From Contendibacter sp031732755 (GTDB lineage: Bacteria > Pseudomonadota > Gammaproteobacteria > Competibacterales > Competibacteraceae), in NCBI GenBank assembly GCA_031732755.1, contig JAVMKI010000052.1, positions 46,963-110,962 of the forward strand: 64,000 bases of DNA, written 5' to 3'. Each line of letters opens with the position of its first letter. The first letter of the stretch is position 1. Under the pieces are notes generated by a model. It was given only the letters and a program-made list of their open reading frames with translations. It made no database searches and was not told where the DNA came from. Made by a program: the position numbers and the translations under genes. Shown here piece after piece: positions 1 to 8,410 of the stretch.

Positions 1-1331
1 TGGCTTTGACGCTGGACTATGGCAAGGAAGTACGAGCAGCGCTGGAACTGGCGGATTTTCCCCGTGATCCCCGGCTGACGCGCGGCGAGTGGCGCATCAA
101 CGCTGGCGCGGCGCAACTGCCGGAAACGCCGGGACTGGTGATCGTCGCGGACTTGCCCCGGTGGGAAGTGGTTGCATTTCCCGCGATTTCGGAGAATGCC
201 GCCGGTCCGTGGCGCGGTTGGCGCCGCCTCGACGCCCGGATCGGAGAATTGGCGCTCGGTCAACAAGCGGTTACCGGCGTCACGTTGAACGCCGTGCGCC
301 AGGACGACGAATGGCGGCTGGATTTCGAAGGCGAGACGCTGGCCGGGCGCGTAACCATACCGGATCAGCCCAGCCCCGAGCGACCGGTCAACGCGGCGTT
401 GCAACGGCTCCACCTGCGCCGCGCGGTGGAACCCACACCCGCCAGCGCCACCGATGCCGTTGCCCAGATGACAGACCCGCGCTGGTTACCACCGCTGGTG
501 TTGACCGCCACCGACCTGCGCTGGGATGACGCGGAACTGGGCCGATTACGGCTGGCGGCCATGCCGCGCCCGGACGGCATCCGGCTGAGTGAGTTCAGCT
601 TGGAGTCCGCGCAACAGCGCATTGACGCTACCGGCGACTGGCGGCAAACCGGCGACGGTTCGTCGTCCCGCCTGCAAGCGACGCTGCGCAGTCCAGCACT
701 GGGGGAGACCTTGGCGACCTTTGGTTACGCGGGCGCCGGCATCGCCGGGGGCGAGACCGAGGCGGAACTGGCGGTCGAGTGGCCGGGGGCACTATCCGAA
801 TTCGCCCTGGAACGGCTGGAAGGCACGCTGAAGCTCCGGGTCGGTCCTGGTCAGTTGCTGGACGTTGACCCCGGCATGGGGCGCATGGTGGGCCTGTTCA
901 ACGTGCAAAATTTCCTGCGCCGCCTCACGCTCGACTTTAGCGATCTGGTGCAACCTGGCATGAGCTTCGACCGGATCACTGGCGCATTCGCCTTTAGACA
1001 TGGGCAAGCTTATACCGACGATCTGACTATCGAAGCCCCGGCGGCGCGAATCGAGATCAGAGGCCGAACCCACCTGAAGGAACGCGACTACGACCAGCGC
1101 ATCACGGTCATTCCCCGGTTCGGCGGCGCGCTGCCGGTCGCGGGAGCGCTGGCGGGCGGACCGGCGGTTGGCGCGGCGGTTTTGTTGGCCGAACGGCTGC
1201 TGCAAAAAGGCATCGAGCGCGCGACCCAATACCATTATGCGCTGACCGGTTCCTGGAATCGTCCAGTGATGAAATTGCTGGAAGAGCCATCATCCACAGC
1301 TCTCGGCAAAGGGCCAGCGGGCGACCAATAA
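1..1331 (+). CDS. yhdP: YhdP-family AsmA-like envelope protein, C-terminal part
   Basis: The reading frame is already open at the left edge, so this is the 3' end of a longer gene; about 440 residues are visible. YhdP proteins are inner-membrane anchored, mostly periplasmic AsmA-like proteins of about 1,250 residues, implicated in phospholipid movement to the outer membrane. The sequence ends with the family's typical features: a segment around DPGMGRMVGLFN, then SFDRITGAF, a stretch of short beta-strand repeats, and a hydrophobic GALAGGPAVGAAVLL segment before the C-terminal YHYALTGSW. The TTG at position 6 is internal, not a start. A nitrilase gene follows 18 bases downstream with its own ribosome binding site, an order common in gammaproteobacteria. 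Confidence 0.85.
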   Translation, partial: ALTLDYGKEVRAALELADFPRDPRLTRGEWRINAGAAQLPETPGLVIVADLPRWEVVAFPAISENAAGPWRGWRRLDARIGELALGQQAVTGVTLNAVRQDDEWRLDFEGETLAGRVTIPDQPSPERPVNAALQRLHLRRAVEPTPASATDAVAQMTDPRWLPPLVLTATDLRWDDAELGRLRLAAMPRPDGIRLSEFSLESAQQRIDATGDWRQTGDGSSSRLQATLRSPALGETLATFGYAGAGIAGGETEAELAVEWPGALSEFALERLEGTLKLRVGPGQLLDVDPGMGRMVGLFNVQNFLRRLTLDFSDLVQPGMSFDRITGAFAFRHGQAYTDDLTIEAPAARIEIRGRTHLKERDYDQRITVIPRFGGALPVAGALAGGPAVGAAVLLAERLLQKGIERATQYHYALTGSWNRPVMKLLEEPSSTALGKGPAGDQ

Positions 1332-1349
1332 ATTAGGAGGTATCAAACC

Positions 1350-2180
1350 ATGTTGGTTATGGCTGCGATTCAGATGGTGTCCGGTCCCAGCATCACCGAA
1401 AATCTGGCCGCCGCCGCCGAACTCCTGGCCCAAGCCGCCGCGCGCGGCGCGCGGCTGGCGGTGCTGCCGGAAAATTTCGCGCTGATGGGCCAGCGGGAGA
1501 GCGACAAGCTGGCGGTTCGGGAAACCGAAGGCGACGGACCGATTCAGGCGTTTCTGGCCGAACAGGCGGCGCAACACCGGTTGTGGCTGGTCGGCGGCAC
1601 GATTCCGCTGCGCGTCGCCGACGATGACCGTCGGGTACACGCCGCCTGCCTGTTGTACGACGATCAGGGCCGGCGGGTGGCCCGTTACGACAAGGTGCAT
1701 CTGTTCGATGTGCGGGTCGTGGGCAGCGCGGAACGCTACGCCGAATCCGCCACCATCGCGCCCGGCGACCGCTACGTCATTGCCGACACCCCGCTGGGTC
1801 GACTCGGCTTGGCGGTGTGCTACGATCTGCGCTTCCCGGAACAGTTTCGCGCGCTGGTGGACCGGGGCATGGAAATCCTGGCCTTGCCAGCGGCCTTCAC
1901 CGCGCCGACCGGCTTGGCGCACTGGGAAACGCTGCTGCGCGCCCGCGCCATCGAGAACCAGTGTTATGTCATCGCCTCGGCCCAAGGTGGAAAGCACGCC
2001 AACGGCCGGGAAACCTACGGCGACAGTCTGATCATCGATCCCTGGGGGGTGGTGTTGAACCGGTTGTCACAGGGACCGGGCGTGGTGCTGGCGGAGTTCA
2101 GCCGCGAACGGCTGGAAGACGTGCGGCGACAATTTCCAGCCCTGCACCATCGCGTGCCATGCGAGGTTTATGAACGATGA
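1350..2180 (+). CDS. Nitrilase-superfamily amidase (Nit/YbeM-like, likely deaminated-glutathione amidase)
   Basis: A 276-residue carbon-nitrogen hydrolase. The catalytic Glu-Lys-Cys triad is visible: E41 in LPENFALMG, K115 in YDKVHLFD and C157 in AVCYDLRFPE. The YDKVHLFD motif and overall length fit the Nit1/Nit2/YbeM branch, whose members hydrolyse deaminated glutathione or omega-amides of dicarboxylates; the exact substrate is inferred. An AGGAGG ribosome binding site lies about 10 bases before the ATG. The stop codon overlaps the tldD start in an ATGA arrangement, so the two are probably translationally coupled. It lies between yhdP and tldD, as in many gammaproteobacteria. Confidence 0.85.
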   Translation: MLVMAAIQMVSGPSITENLAAAAELLAQAAARGARLAVLPENFALMGQRESDKLAVRETEGDGPIQAFLAEQAAQHRLWLVGGTIPLRVADDDRRVHAACLLYDDQGRRVARYDKVHLFDVRVVGSAERYAESATIAPGDRYVIADTPLGRLGLAVCYDLRFPEQFRALVDRGMEILALPAAFTAPTGLAHWETLLRARAIENQCYVIASAQGGKHANGRETYGDSLIIDPWGVVLNRLSQGPGVVLAEFSRERLEDVRRQFPALHHRVPCEVYER

Positions 2181-3622
2181 CCACCGATACCCTCGCGCTG
2201 GTCCGCCAGCAACTATTGGCTCCCGCCGGTCTCGGCGAGGACGATTTGCATCGCGCCCTGTCCTGCCTGCTGGGCCATGCCGTGGACGGCGGCGACCTGT
2301 ATTTTCAACGTCGCCGCGCCGAATCCTGGGCGTTGGAAGAAAGCCAGGTCAAAAGCGCCAGTCACGCTATCCGGCAGGGCGTCGGCGCGCGCGCGGTCAG
2401 CGGCGAAAAAACCGGCTTTGCCTATTCGGACGAAATCATCCTGCCAGCGCTGCTGGAAGCCGCGACCGCCGCGCGCGCCATTGCCTGCCACGGTGGCGAC
2501 GGGCGAATTCAGGTTGGGCCAATCACTTCCCCCGCCCGCTGGTATGAACCGCTCGATCCGCTGGAAACCCTGTCGGCCGCCGCCAAGGTGGACTTGCTGG
2601 AACGGGTGGACGCCGAGGCTCGCCGGCAAGATCCCCGCGTCAGCCAGGTGATGGTCAGTCTGGCCGCCACCCAGGACACCATGCTGGTGGTCGGCGGTGA
2701 CGGGACGCTGGCCGGCGATGTACGACCGCTGGTGCGGTTGAGCGTCACGGTGATCGTCGAGCAGAACGGCCGCCGCGAGCAGGGCAGCTCGGGCGGCGGT
2801 GGCCGGGTTGGCTACGGCTGGTTCCTGGACGGGGATCGCGCTCTGGGGTACGCGCGGGAAGCGGTGCGATTGGCGCTGGTCAATCTGGACGCGATCCCCG
2901 CGCCGGCGGGAATGATGACCGTGGTGCTGGGTCCGGGCTGGCCGGGGATTCTGTTGCACGAGGCCATCGGTCATGGTTTGGAGGGCGATTTCAACCGCAA
3001 GGGCACTTCGGCGTTCAGCGGGCGGATCGGCGAGCGGGTGGCTTCCCCATTGTGCACGGTGGTGGACAACGGCACGCTGGCGCATCGACGCGGCTCGCTC
3101 AACGTGGACGACGAGGGCACGCCGACCCAGTGCACGACACTGATCGAGCGCGGCGTGCTCAAAGGCTATTTGCAGGACAAGCTGAACGCCCGGCTGATGC
3201 ACACGGTGTCCACCGGCAACGGTCGGCGCGAATCCTACGCCCATTTGCCGCTGCCCCGCATGACCAATACCTACCTGCTGCCGGGCGAGCACGATCCGGC
3301 GGAGATCATCGCCTCGGTGGAACGGGGGCTGTACGCCGTCAACTTTGGCGGCGGCCAGGTGGACATCACTTCCGGCAAGTTCGTGTTTTCCGCCAGCGAG
3401 GCGTATTGGATCGAGAATGGCCGCGTTACCCGCCCAGTCAAGGGCGCGACTCTGATCGGCAACGGCCCGGATGTGCTCACCCAGGTCTCGATGATCGGCA
3501 ATGACCTGCAACTCGACGCCGGGGTCGGCACCTGCGGCAAGGAGGGCCAGAGCGTGCCGGTCGGCGTCGGGCAGCCGACCCTGAAAATCGAGGCGCTGAC
3601 CGTGGGCGGGACGCAAGCCTGA
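2177..3622 (+). CDS. tldD: Metalloprotease TldD
   Basis: 481 residues, the same length as E. coli TldD. TldD and TldE (PmbA) form a heterodimeric cytoplasmic zinc protease that degrades unfolded peptides and matures microcin B17 and CcdA-type antitoxins. The zinc motif HExxxH is visible as HEAIGHGLEGD (H261, E262, H266), and the third ligand is probably C453 in GTCGKEGQ. The C-terminal GNGPDVLTQVSMIGNDL segment is also typical. The start overlaps the nitrilase stop by four bases. The partner pmbA follows 29 bases after the stop; in E. coli the two genes are far apart, so here they probably make one transcript. Confidence 0.95.
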   Translation: MTTDTLALVRQQLLAPAGLGEDDLHRALSCLLGHAVDGGDLYFQRRRAESWALEESQVKSASHAIRQGVGARAVSGEKTGFAYSDEIILPALLEAATAARAIACHGGDGRIQVGPITSPARWYEPLDPLETLSAAAKVDLLERVDAEARRQDPRVSQVMVSLAATQDTMLVVGGDGTLAGDVRPLVRLSVTVIVEQNGRREQGSSGGGGRVGYGWFLDGDRALGYAREAVRLALVNLDAIPAPAGMMTVVLGPGWPGILLHEAIGHGLEGDFNRKGTSAFSGRIGERVASPLCTVVDNGTLAHRRGSLNVDDEGTPTQCTTLIERGVLKGYLQDKLNARLMHTVSTGNGRRESYAHLPLPRMTNTYLLPGEHDPAEIIASVERGLYAVNFGGGQVDITSGKFVFSASEAYWIENGRVTRPVKGATLIGNGPDVLTQVSMIGNDLQLDAGVGTCGKEGQSVPVGVGQPTLKIEALTVGGTQA

Positions 3623-3651
3623 TTCTGCTACCCTGATACCGGAAGACCGAC

Positions 3652-5007
3652 ATGCCCGAAGCCGTTGCTCCCACCACTGCGCCCCTGCCAGCGCGGGAAT
3701 CATTGGAAACCCTGGTGATCGACATCCTGGCCGAAGCGCGCGCCCAAGGCGCCAGCGCCGCCGAGGCGGCGGTCAGTTTCAGCAGCGCCTTGTCCGTTAC
3801 CGTCCGCATGGGCGAGGTCGAGACTCTGGAGCATCATCGCCAGCGCGGTCTCGGCGTCACGGTCTACTTCGGACAGCGCCAGGGTTCCGCCAGCACCGCC
3901 GACTGGCGGTCGGAGGCGATTCGCGACACTGTCCAAAGCGCCTGCGCCATCGCCCGCCACACCGCCGCCGATCCCTGCGCCGGCCTGGCCGATTCTGACC
4001 GATTGGCGCGAGAAATCCCCGATCTCGATCTTTATCATCCCTGGCCATTGACCGCCGAGGAAGCCATTGAACAGGCCCGCGAGTGTGAAGCGGCGGCATT
4101 GACGCTGGATTCGCGTATTCGTAATTCCGAGGGTGGCAGCGTCGCGACTCATACCGGATTGATGGTTTACGGCAACTCGCACGGCTTTTGCGGTGGTTAT
4201 CCCACGACCCGGCATTCCGTCGGTTGCTCGGTGATTGCCCAGGATGAGAGCGGAATGCAGCGCAATCATTGGCACACGGCGGCGCGTGATCGCAACGACC
4301 TGGAGGAACCGATCGCGGTCGGGCGGAAGGCGGCGGAACGGGCGCTACGCCGATTGGGCAGTCGCCGGCTGGGAACTCGGCAAGTACCGGTCCTGTTCGC
4401 GCCGGAACTGGCGCGGGGTCTGATCGGCCATGGCATCGCCGCCATTCGGGGTGGCGCGCTGTATCGCAAGGCTTCGTTCCTGCTGGATCGGCTGGGCACG
4501 CCGGTGTTTCCGGCGTTCGTGACCATTCGCGAACGGCCGCACCTGCGCAAGGCCCTGGGCAGCGCCCCCTTCGACCGCGAGGGCGTGGCAACCACCGACC
4601 GCGATCTGGTCAGCGAAGGCGTATTGCGCGGTTATCTCCTGGACAGTTACTCGGCCCGCCGGCTGGGCATGGAAACGACCGGCAACGCGGGCGGCGCCCA
4701 TAACCTGATCGTCGAACCCGGCCCGCTCGGTCACGCGGAGTTGTTGCGGCAACTGGATACCGGGTTGTGGGTGACCGAGTTGCTTGGCCATGGCGTGAAT
4801 GGAGTGACCGGCGACTACTCGCGCGGAGCGGCCGGCTTCTGGGTGGAGAAAGGTGAAATCCAGTATCCCGTCCACGAAATCACCATCGCCGGCAATCTGA
4901 CCGAAATGTTCCGGGGCATCGTGGCGGTGGGCAACGATGTGGATGCGCGCGGCGGCATCCGCTGCGGCTCGCTGCTGCTGGAGCGAATGACGGTGGCGGG
5001 AGAGTAA
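3652..5007 (+). CDS. pmbA: Metalloprotease subunit PmbA (TldE)
   Basis: 451 residues, close to the 450 of E. coli PmbA/TldE. This is the paralogous partner of TldD and lacks the HExxxH zinc motif; the corresponding region reads ELARGLIGHGIAAIRGGALYRKASFLLD. The C-terminal GHGVNGVTGDYSRGAAGFWVE and EMFRGIVAVGNDVD blocks are characteristic. It would form the heterodimeric protease with the tldD product just upstream. The ATG start gives the expected N-terminus (..RESLETLVIDILAEARAQGASAAEAAVS). The gene ends convergently with the minus-strand tusA-like gene, only nine bases apart. Confidence 0.93.
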   Translation: MPEAVAPTTAPLPARESLETLVIDILAEARAQGASAAEAAVSFSSALSVTVRMGEVETLEHHRQRGLGVTVYFGQRQGSASTADWRSEAIRDTVQSACAIARHTAADPCAGLADSDRLAREIPDLDLYHPWPLTAEEAIEQARECEAAALTLDSRIRNSEGGSVATHTGLMVYGNSHGFCGGYPTTRHSVGCSVIAQDESGMQRNHWHTAARDRNDLEEPIAVGRKAAERALRRLGSRRLGTRQVPVLFAPELARGLIGHGIAAIRGGALYRKASFLLDRLGTPVFPAFVTIRERPHLRKALGSAPFDREGVATTDRDLVSEGVLRGYLLDSYSARRLGMETTGNAGGAHNLIVEPGPLGHAELLRQLDTGLWVTELLGHGVNGVTGDYSRGAAGFWVEKGEIQYPVHEITIAGNLTEMFRGIVAVGNDVDARGGIRCGSLLLERMTVAGE

Positions 5008-5016
5008 AGGCAGCGG

Positions 5017-5253
5017 TCAGTCCTGTCGCTTGCGCAGCAGAAAATAGAACCGCCCACTCTCCTCGCGCGCTTCCAATAAAGTATGCCCCATCTGTTGGGT
5101 GAAGACTTCGAAATCCCGAACCGATTCGGGATCGGTAGCGACAACCCGCAACACCTGACCACCGCGCAGGCCGGCCAACGCCTTTTTGGTCTTGAGAATC
5201 GGCAGAGGGCAATTCAACCCGGAGGCGTCGAGTTCGACGTCGACGACGGTCAT
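5017..5253 (-). CDS. TusA-family sulfur carrier protein
   Basis: Small cytoplasmic sulfur-transfer protein of the TusA/YeeD/SirA fold, 78 residues with the start used here. The family signature CPxP is present in LDASGLNCPLPILKTKKAL, with the persulfide-carrying cysteine at C15. The ATG at 5253 is chosen over an upstream in-frame codon at 5283 because it overlaps the stop of the rhodanese gene (ATGA) and gives the normal family N-terminus. Overlap with a rhodanese suggests sulfur relay, although the rhodanese looks exported. It could be TusA itself or a paralogue; the sequence does not settle this. Confidence 0.85.
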   Translation of the reverse strand: MTVVDVELDASGLNCPLPILKTKKALAGLRGGQVLRVVATDPESVRDFEVFTQQMGHTLLEAREESGRFYFLLRKRQD

Positions 5254-5639
5254 GGGCAGGAAGCCGTCGACCCGGCTTGGCAAACGGCCGTTTCCCGGTC
5301 GGTTTGATAGCCGTTTCGCAGCATGTCGTTCAACCCACCCTTGTTTTCAACCTGGTGGTAGCCCATCTGCCGCAACGCCTGCTCGGCAATGCCGGCACGG
5401 TGGCCGCTGCGGCAATAGAGGACGATACGGCTGTCATAGTCCGGCGCGAGAGCGGCGATACGACTGGCGATTTCATCGTAGGGAATGTTGATGGCTGCTT
5501 GTACGTGCCCAGCACGGTACTCGTCAGCGGTGCGCACATCGATAATCAATGGTTGGCCAGTGGCGGGTGAGTTGCTCGGTTCAGCCAGTATCGGGATGGA
5601 AAACAATAGCGCGGCGAGCAATCCGGTTGGTTTCTTCAT
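5250..5639 (-). CDS. Exported single-domain rhodanese
   Basis: 129 residues. The N-terminus (MKKPTGLLAALLFSIPILAEP) is a signal peptide, so the mature protein should be periplasmic. One rhodanese domain follows, with IIDVRTADEYRAGHVQAAINIP and the active-site loop CRSGHR (C76). This resembles PspE and other periplasmic thiosulfate sulfurtransferases. Two extra cysteines lie in the C-terminal tail (AVCQAGSTASCP) and could form a disulfide; that is inference. The gene overlaps the downstream tusA-like gene by four bases, so the pair is co-translated. Confidence 0.85.
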   Translation of the reverse strand: MKKPTGLLAALLFSIPILAEPSNSPATGQPLIIDVRTADEYRAGHVQAAINIPYDEIASRIAALAPDYDSRIVLYCRSGHRAGIAEQALRQMGYHQVENKGGLNDMLRNGYQTDRETAVCQAGSTASCP

Positions 5640-5895
5640 GTCGGCATCTCCTGGAGTATGGATAAAGGCGAATTGGAATCTTTAGCCGTTATAACGAATT
5701 TCGCGGTCATTGCTCAACCCGGAGAAAACCGTTGTGGCGCATTGGAAGATTCTCTCCAGACCGTGGTTGGCGGGGGCCTCTGGGGCGTGGTCCGGCGGGC
5801 GATGCGCTAGAATTGGGTTGGTCAATCTCCATGGCCTGTTGGCTTCTCAACCAGCGGGCGCTTCCTCGTAAAACGTCCCAAGACCTTCCGAGAAC
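5640..5895. other. Intergenic region between divergent rhodanese and ugd genes
   Basis: 256 bases between two divergent genes, so it must carry promoters for both. I see no convincing consensus promoter, no RNA gene and no repeat. ugd lacks a strong Shine-Dalgarno sequence immediately before its ATG. Confidence 0.4.
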
Positions 5896-7227
5896 ATGAA
5901 AATCACTCTATTTGGCTCTGGTTACGTCGGGCTGGTCACCGGCGCCTGTTTCGCCGAGGTCGGCAACGACGTGCTGTGCGTGGATGTGGACCCGCGCAAG
6001 GTAGCCATGCTACAGCGCGGCGAAATTCCCATCCACGAACCGGGCCTCGACGACGTGGTGCGGCGCAATGGCGCCAGCGGCCGGTTGCGTTTCACCACCG
6101 ACATGGCTGAAGGCGTCGCCCACGGATTGTTTCAGTTCATCGCCGTCGGCACTCCACCGGACGAGGATGGTTCCGCCGATCTCCAGCACGTGCGCGCCGT
6201 GGCCCGCTCCATCGGTCAGCACCTCGACGATTACCGCGTGGTGGTCAACAAATCCACCGTGCCGGTGGGTACCGCCGACGTGGTGCGCGAAACCATTGCC
6301 GCCGCGCTCGCCGAACGCGGCCTGAACATCCCGTTCTCGGTGGTTTCCAACCCGGAATTCCTCAAGGAAGGCGTCGCGGTGCAAGACTTCATGCGGCCCG
6401 ACCGGATCATCGTTGGCAGCGACGATCACCGCGCCACCCTGTTGTTGCGCAACCTGTACGCGCCGTTCAATCGTAACCGCGACCGGCTGATCGAGATGGA
6501 CGTGCGCTCGGCGGAGCTGACCAAATACGCCGCCAACGCCATGCTGGCCACCAAGATCAGCTTCATGAACGAGATGGCCAACCTGGCCGAGCGACTGGGG
6601 GCCGACATCGAAAAGGTGCGGATCGGTATCGGCGCCGACCCGCGCATCGGTTATCACTTTATCTATCCGGGCGCGGGATACGGCGGCTCCTGTTTCCCCA
6701 AGGACGTCAAGGCGCTGGAATACACTGCTCGCTCCGTGACCTACGATGCCGCCTTGTTGAAAGCGGTTGAAGCGGTCAACCAACAGCAAAAAACCGTGCT
6801 GTTCGCCAAGATTCGCCACCATTTCAGGGGCGATTTACGCGGGCGCACCTTCGCCCTATGGGGACTGGCGTTCAAGCCTGGCACCGACGACATGCGCGAG
6901 GCACCCAGCCGCAACCTGCTGGAAGCCCTTTGGGAAGCCGGTTGCACGGTGCGGGCCCACGATCCGGCGGCGATGAACGAAGCCCGCCGTCTGTATGGCG
7001 AACGGCCCGATTTTCAGTTATGCGATAACCCGATGGAAGCGCTCACCGGCGCCGACGCGTTGGTGATCGTGACGGAGTGGATCTTGTTCCGCAGCCCCGA
7101 TTTCGACGCGATCCGCCAACGGCTTCGGCAACCCGTGATTTTCGACGGCCGCAACCTTTACGATCCCGAATACCTGCGCGAGCAAGGCCTTACCTATTAC
7201 GCCATCGGCCGTGGCGAAAAGGCATGA
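5896..7227 (+). CDS. ugd: UDP-glucose 6-dehydrogenase
   Basis: 443 residues, normal for bacterial UDP-glucose/GDP-mannose dehydrogenases. It oxidises UDP-glucose to UDP-glucuronate with two NAD+, feeding capsule, exopolysaccharide or lipid A sugar synthesis. Visible features are the N-terminal Rossmann motif GSGYVGLVTG, the VNKSTVPVGT loop, SNPEFLKEG, and the catalytic cysteine C266 in GYGGSCFPKD; the C-terminal NAD/UDP domain contains LAFKPGTDDMREAPS. It stands alone, with no polysaccharide cluster in the window, so the product pathway cannot be assigned. Confidence 0.95.
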   Translation: MKITLFGSGYVGLVTGACFAEVGNDVLCVDVDPRKVAMLQRGEIPIHEPGLDDVVRRNGASGRLRFTTDMAEGVAHGLFQFIAVGTPPDEDGSADLQHVRAVARSIGQHLDDYRVVVNKSTVPVGTADVVRETIAAALAERGLNIPFSVVSNPEFLKEGVAVQDFMRPDRIIVGSDDHRATLLLRNLYAPFNRNRDRLIEMDVRSAELTKYAANAMLATKISFMNEMANLAERLGADIEKVRIGIGADPRIGYHFIYPGAGYGGSCFPKDVKALEYTARSVTYDAALLKAVEAVNQQQKTVLFAKIRHHFRGDLRGRTFALWGLAFKPGTDDMREAPSRNLLEALWEAGCTVRAHDPAAMNEARRLYGERPDFQLCDNPMEALTGADALVIVTEWILFRSPDFDAIRQRLRQPVIFDGRNLYDPEYLREQGLTYYAIGRGEKA

Positions 7228-7333
7228 GCCATCCCCGTTAGCTTTGCTGGTTCTCCCCGCCGGTCCCATTCCCGTCGTTGGGGCGCCGAACCAACGAATC
7301 GCGGGTCTTTTACTGGAAATGGCTGCCCAGGTG

Positions 7334-7361
7334 TTGGCAAAGCGCGGCAATGCGGTACAAT
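7334..7361 (+). promoter_or_regulatory. Sigma-70 promoter of tRNA-Ser
   Basis: TTGGCA at 7334-7339 and TACAAT at 7356-7361, with a 16-base spacer. Transcription would begin about 7368, roughly 30 bases before the mature tRNA. Both hexamers are close to consensus, as expected for a stable-RNA promoter. Confidence 0.75.
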
Positions 7362-7398
7362 GATCGTTCTTTCGCGTTCGTTGCATATCAATCCTCCC

Positions 7399-7491
7399 GG
7401 AGAGGTACCGAAGCGGTCACAACGGCGCCGACTCGAAATCGGATGGGGGCTTAGCCGCCCCACGTGGGTTCGAATCCCACCCTCTCCGCCA
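7399..7491 (+). tRNA. tRNA-Ser (anticodon CGA)
   Basis: A complete class II tRNA. The acceptor stem GGAGAGG (7399-7405) pairs with CCTCTCC (7481-7487), followed by discriminator G and encoded CCA (7489-7491). The anticodon loop CTCGAAA carries CGA at 7434-7436, reading UCG. The long variable arm starts at 7444. The T arm GTGGG-TTCGAAT-CCCAC is perfect. The layout closely matches the E. coli tRNA-Ser reading UCG. The 3' end borders a lower-GC patch with a dead insertion sequence. Confidence 0.97.
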
Positions 7492-7766
7492 AATCCACGG
7501 CCTACGCCACGTTGTCGTAGTCTCCTCAAGGTTCACGATTCGGACTGTAGCGATAGCGTGGTTGGAATGCGATCAGCCGCACTCCATGGGTGCTCCACGT
7601 TGAGCCAACCCACTAGCGTTTTCAGATGCCGCGAATCGACCCCACCCCAGGGCGCGTCATCAATAAGTACCGAACCCTAGGCACCAACAAGATGCTCAAA
7701 CGGATGCTTGCCATCGCTCACGCCGCTTAGCATGGCATTGGACCATTCCCACGTCTCGGTGCCTCC
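7492..7766. other. Spacer after tRNA-Ser
   Basis: 275 bases between the tRNA and the next gene. The only coding possibility is a 34-codon ATG frame at 7626-7730 without a recognisable ribosome binding site. No copy of the tRNA 3' end was found downstream, so there is no direct evidence of an attachment site. Confidence 0.4.
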
Positions 7767-8219
7767 ATGAAGGTTCAATTCAAGTTCTTCTTGCTTGGGC
7801 TTCTTACTGCGGGACTGCTCTTCGTCTGCGCTTTTTTCTCTCTCCTCCTCGTGGTTGACGATCAACCAACCATTTTCAGGGAACAGCGTTTGCCATCCGG
7901 CAAGACCATTAAAGTCATGTCTTTTCATCTCGCGTGGGGTGATGACCACGGTAATCGGCTTCCTGACGAGGACACCCTCGCGCTTGAGTACGTCTCGTCA
8001 ATTCCAGGCGCGGACCAAGTGTTGAAAAACCAAGAGGCCATGGAAGTCTTTGCATTGGTTCATGCTGCCTCCGAGCAATGGGGATTCAAAAGCGCCACGC
8101 TATCGGCATTTCCCACAACCGCTCGTAAAGGCCAGTACGACATTTTCGTTTTTAAGCAGGCTTCGAATGGGTCATGGTCTTTTCAGCGTTCACCCGCAAA
8201 AGTTCACATCAATGACTAG
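7767..8219 (+). CDS. Hypothetical protein with one N-terminal membrane segment
   Basis: 150 residues. Residues about 6-28 (FFLLGLLTAGLLFVCAFFSLLLVV) form a clear membrane anchor or uncleaved signal; the rest is a soluble domain with no motif I recognise. The predicted soluble part would face the periplasm, given the short N-terminal KVQFK. Codon use and base composition are less GC-rich than in the flanking core genes, in keeping with the tRNA-adjacent patch. No neighbour suggests a function. Confidence 0.55.
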   Translation: MKVQFKFFLLGLLTAGLLFVCAFFSLLLVVDDQPTIFREQRLPSGKTIKVMSFHLAWGDDHGNRLPDEDTLALEYVSSIPGADQVLKNQEAMEVFALVHAASEQWGFKSATLSAFPTTARKGQYDIFVFKQASNGSWSFQRSPAKVHIND

Positions 8220-8345
8220 CCAGTTCGCTGGAGACACACAACGGTCTTATCTCTCGGTTATCAACCGGACTGCCCGTTAGCGGCATTGGCGGGCTACTTC
8301 CACGCATCGCATTTCGGCGGCCATGACTTTACTTTGGACGGGGGC

Positions 8346-8387
8346 TAAGTAGCTCATCAAAAGAAATCAGGTAATATTTTTGTCGAA
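8346..8387 (+). repeat. IS630 left terminal inverted repeat
   Basis: Imperfect inverted copy of 9385-9424. The best conserved blocks are TAAGTA, ATC.AAAAG, ATC.GGTA and TCGAA. It ends 23 bases before the transposase start. Confidence 0.75.
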
Positions 8388-8410
8388 TTGACGGGAGGGG
8401 ATCGGGGGCG

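Noticed and set aside
7626..7730. 34-codon frame after tRNA-Ser
   Set aside because: Too short to support, no ribosome binding site and no recognisable domain.
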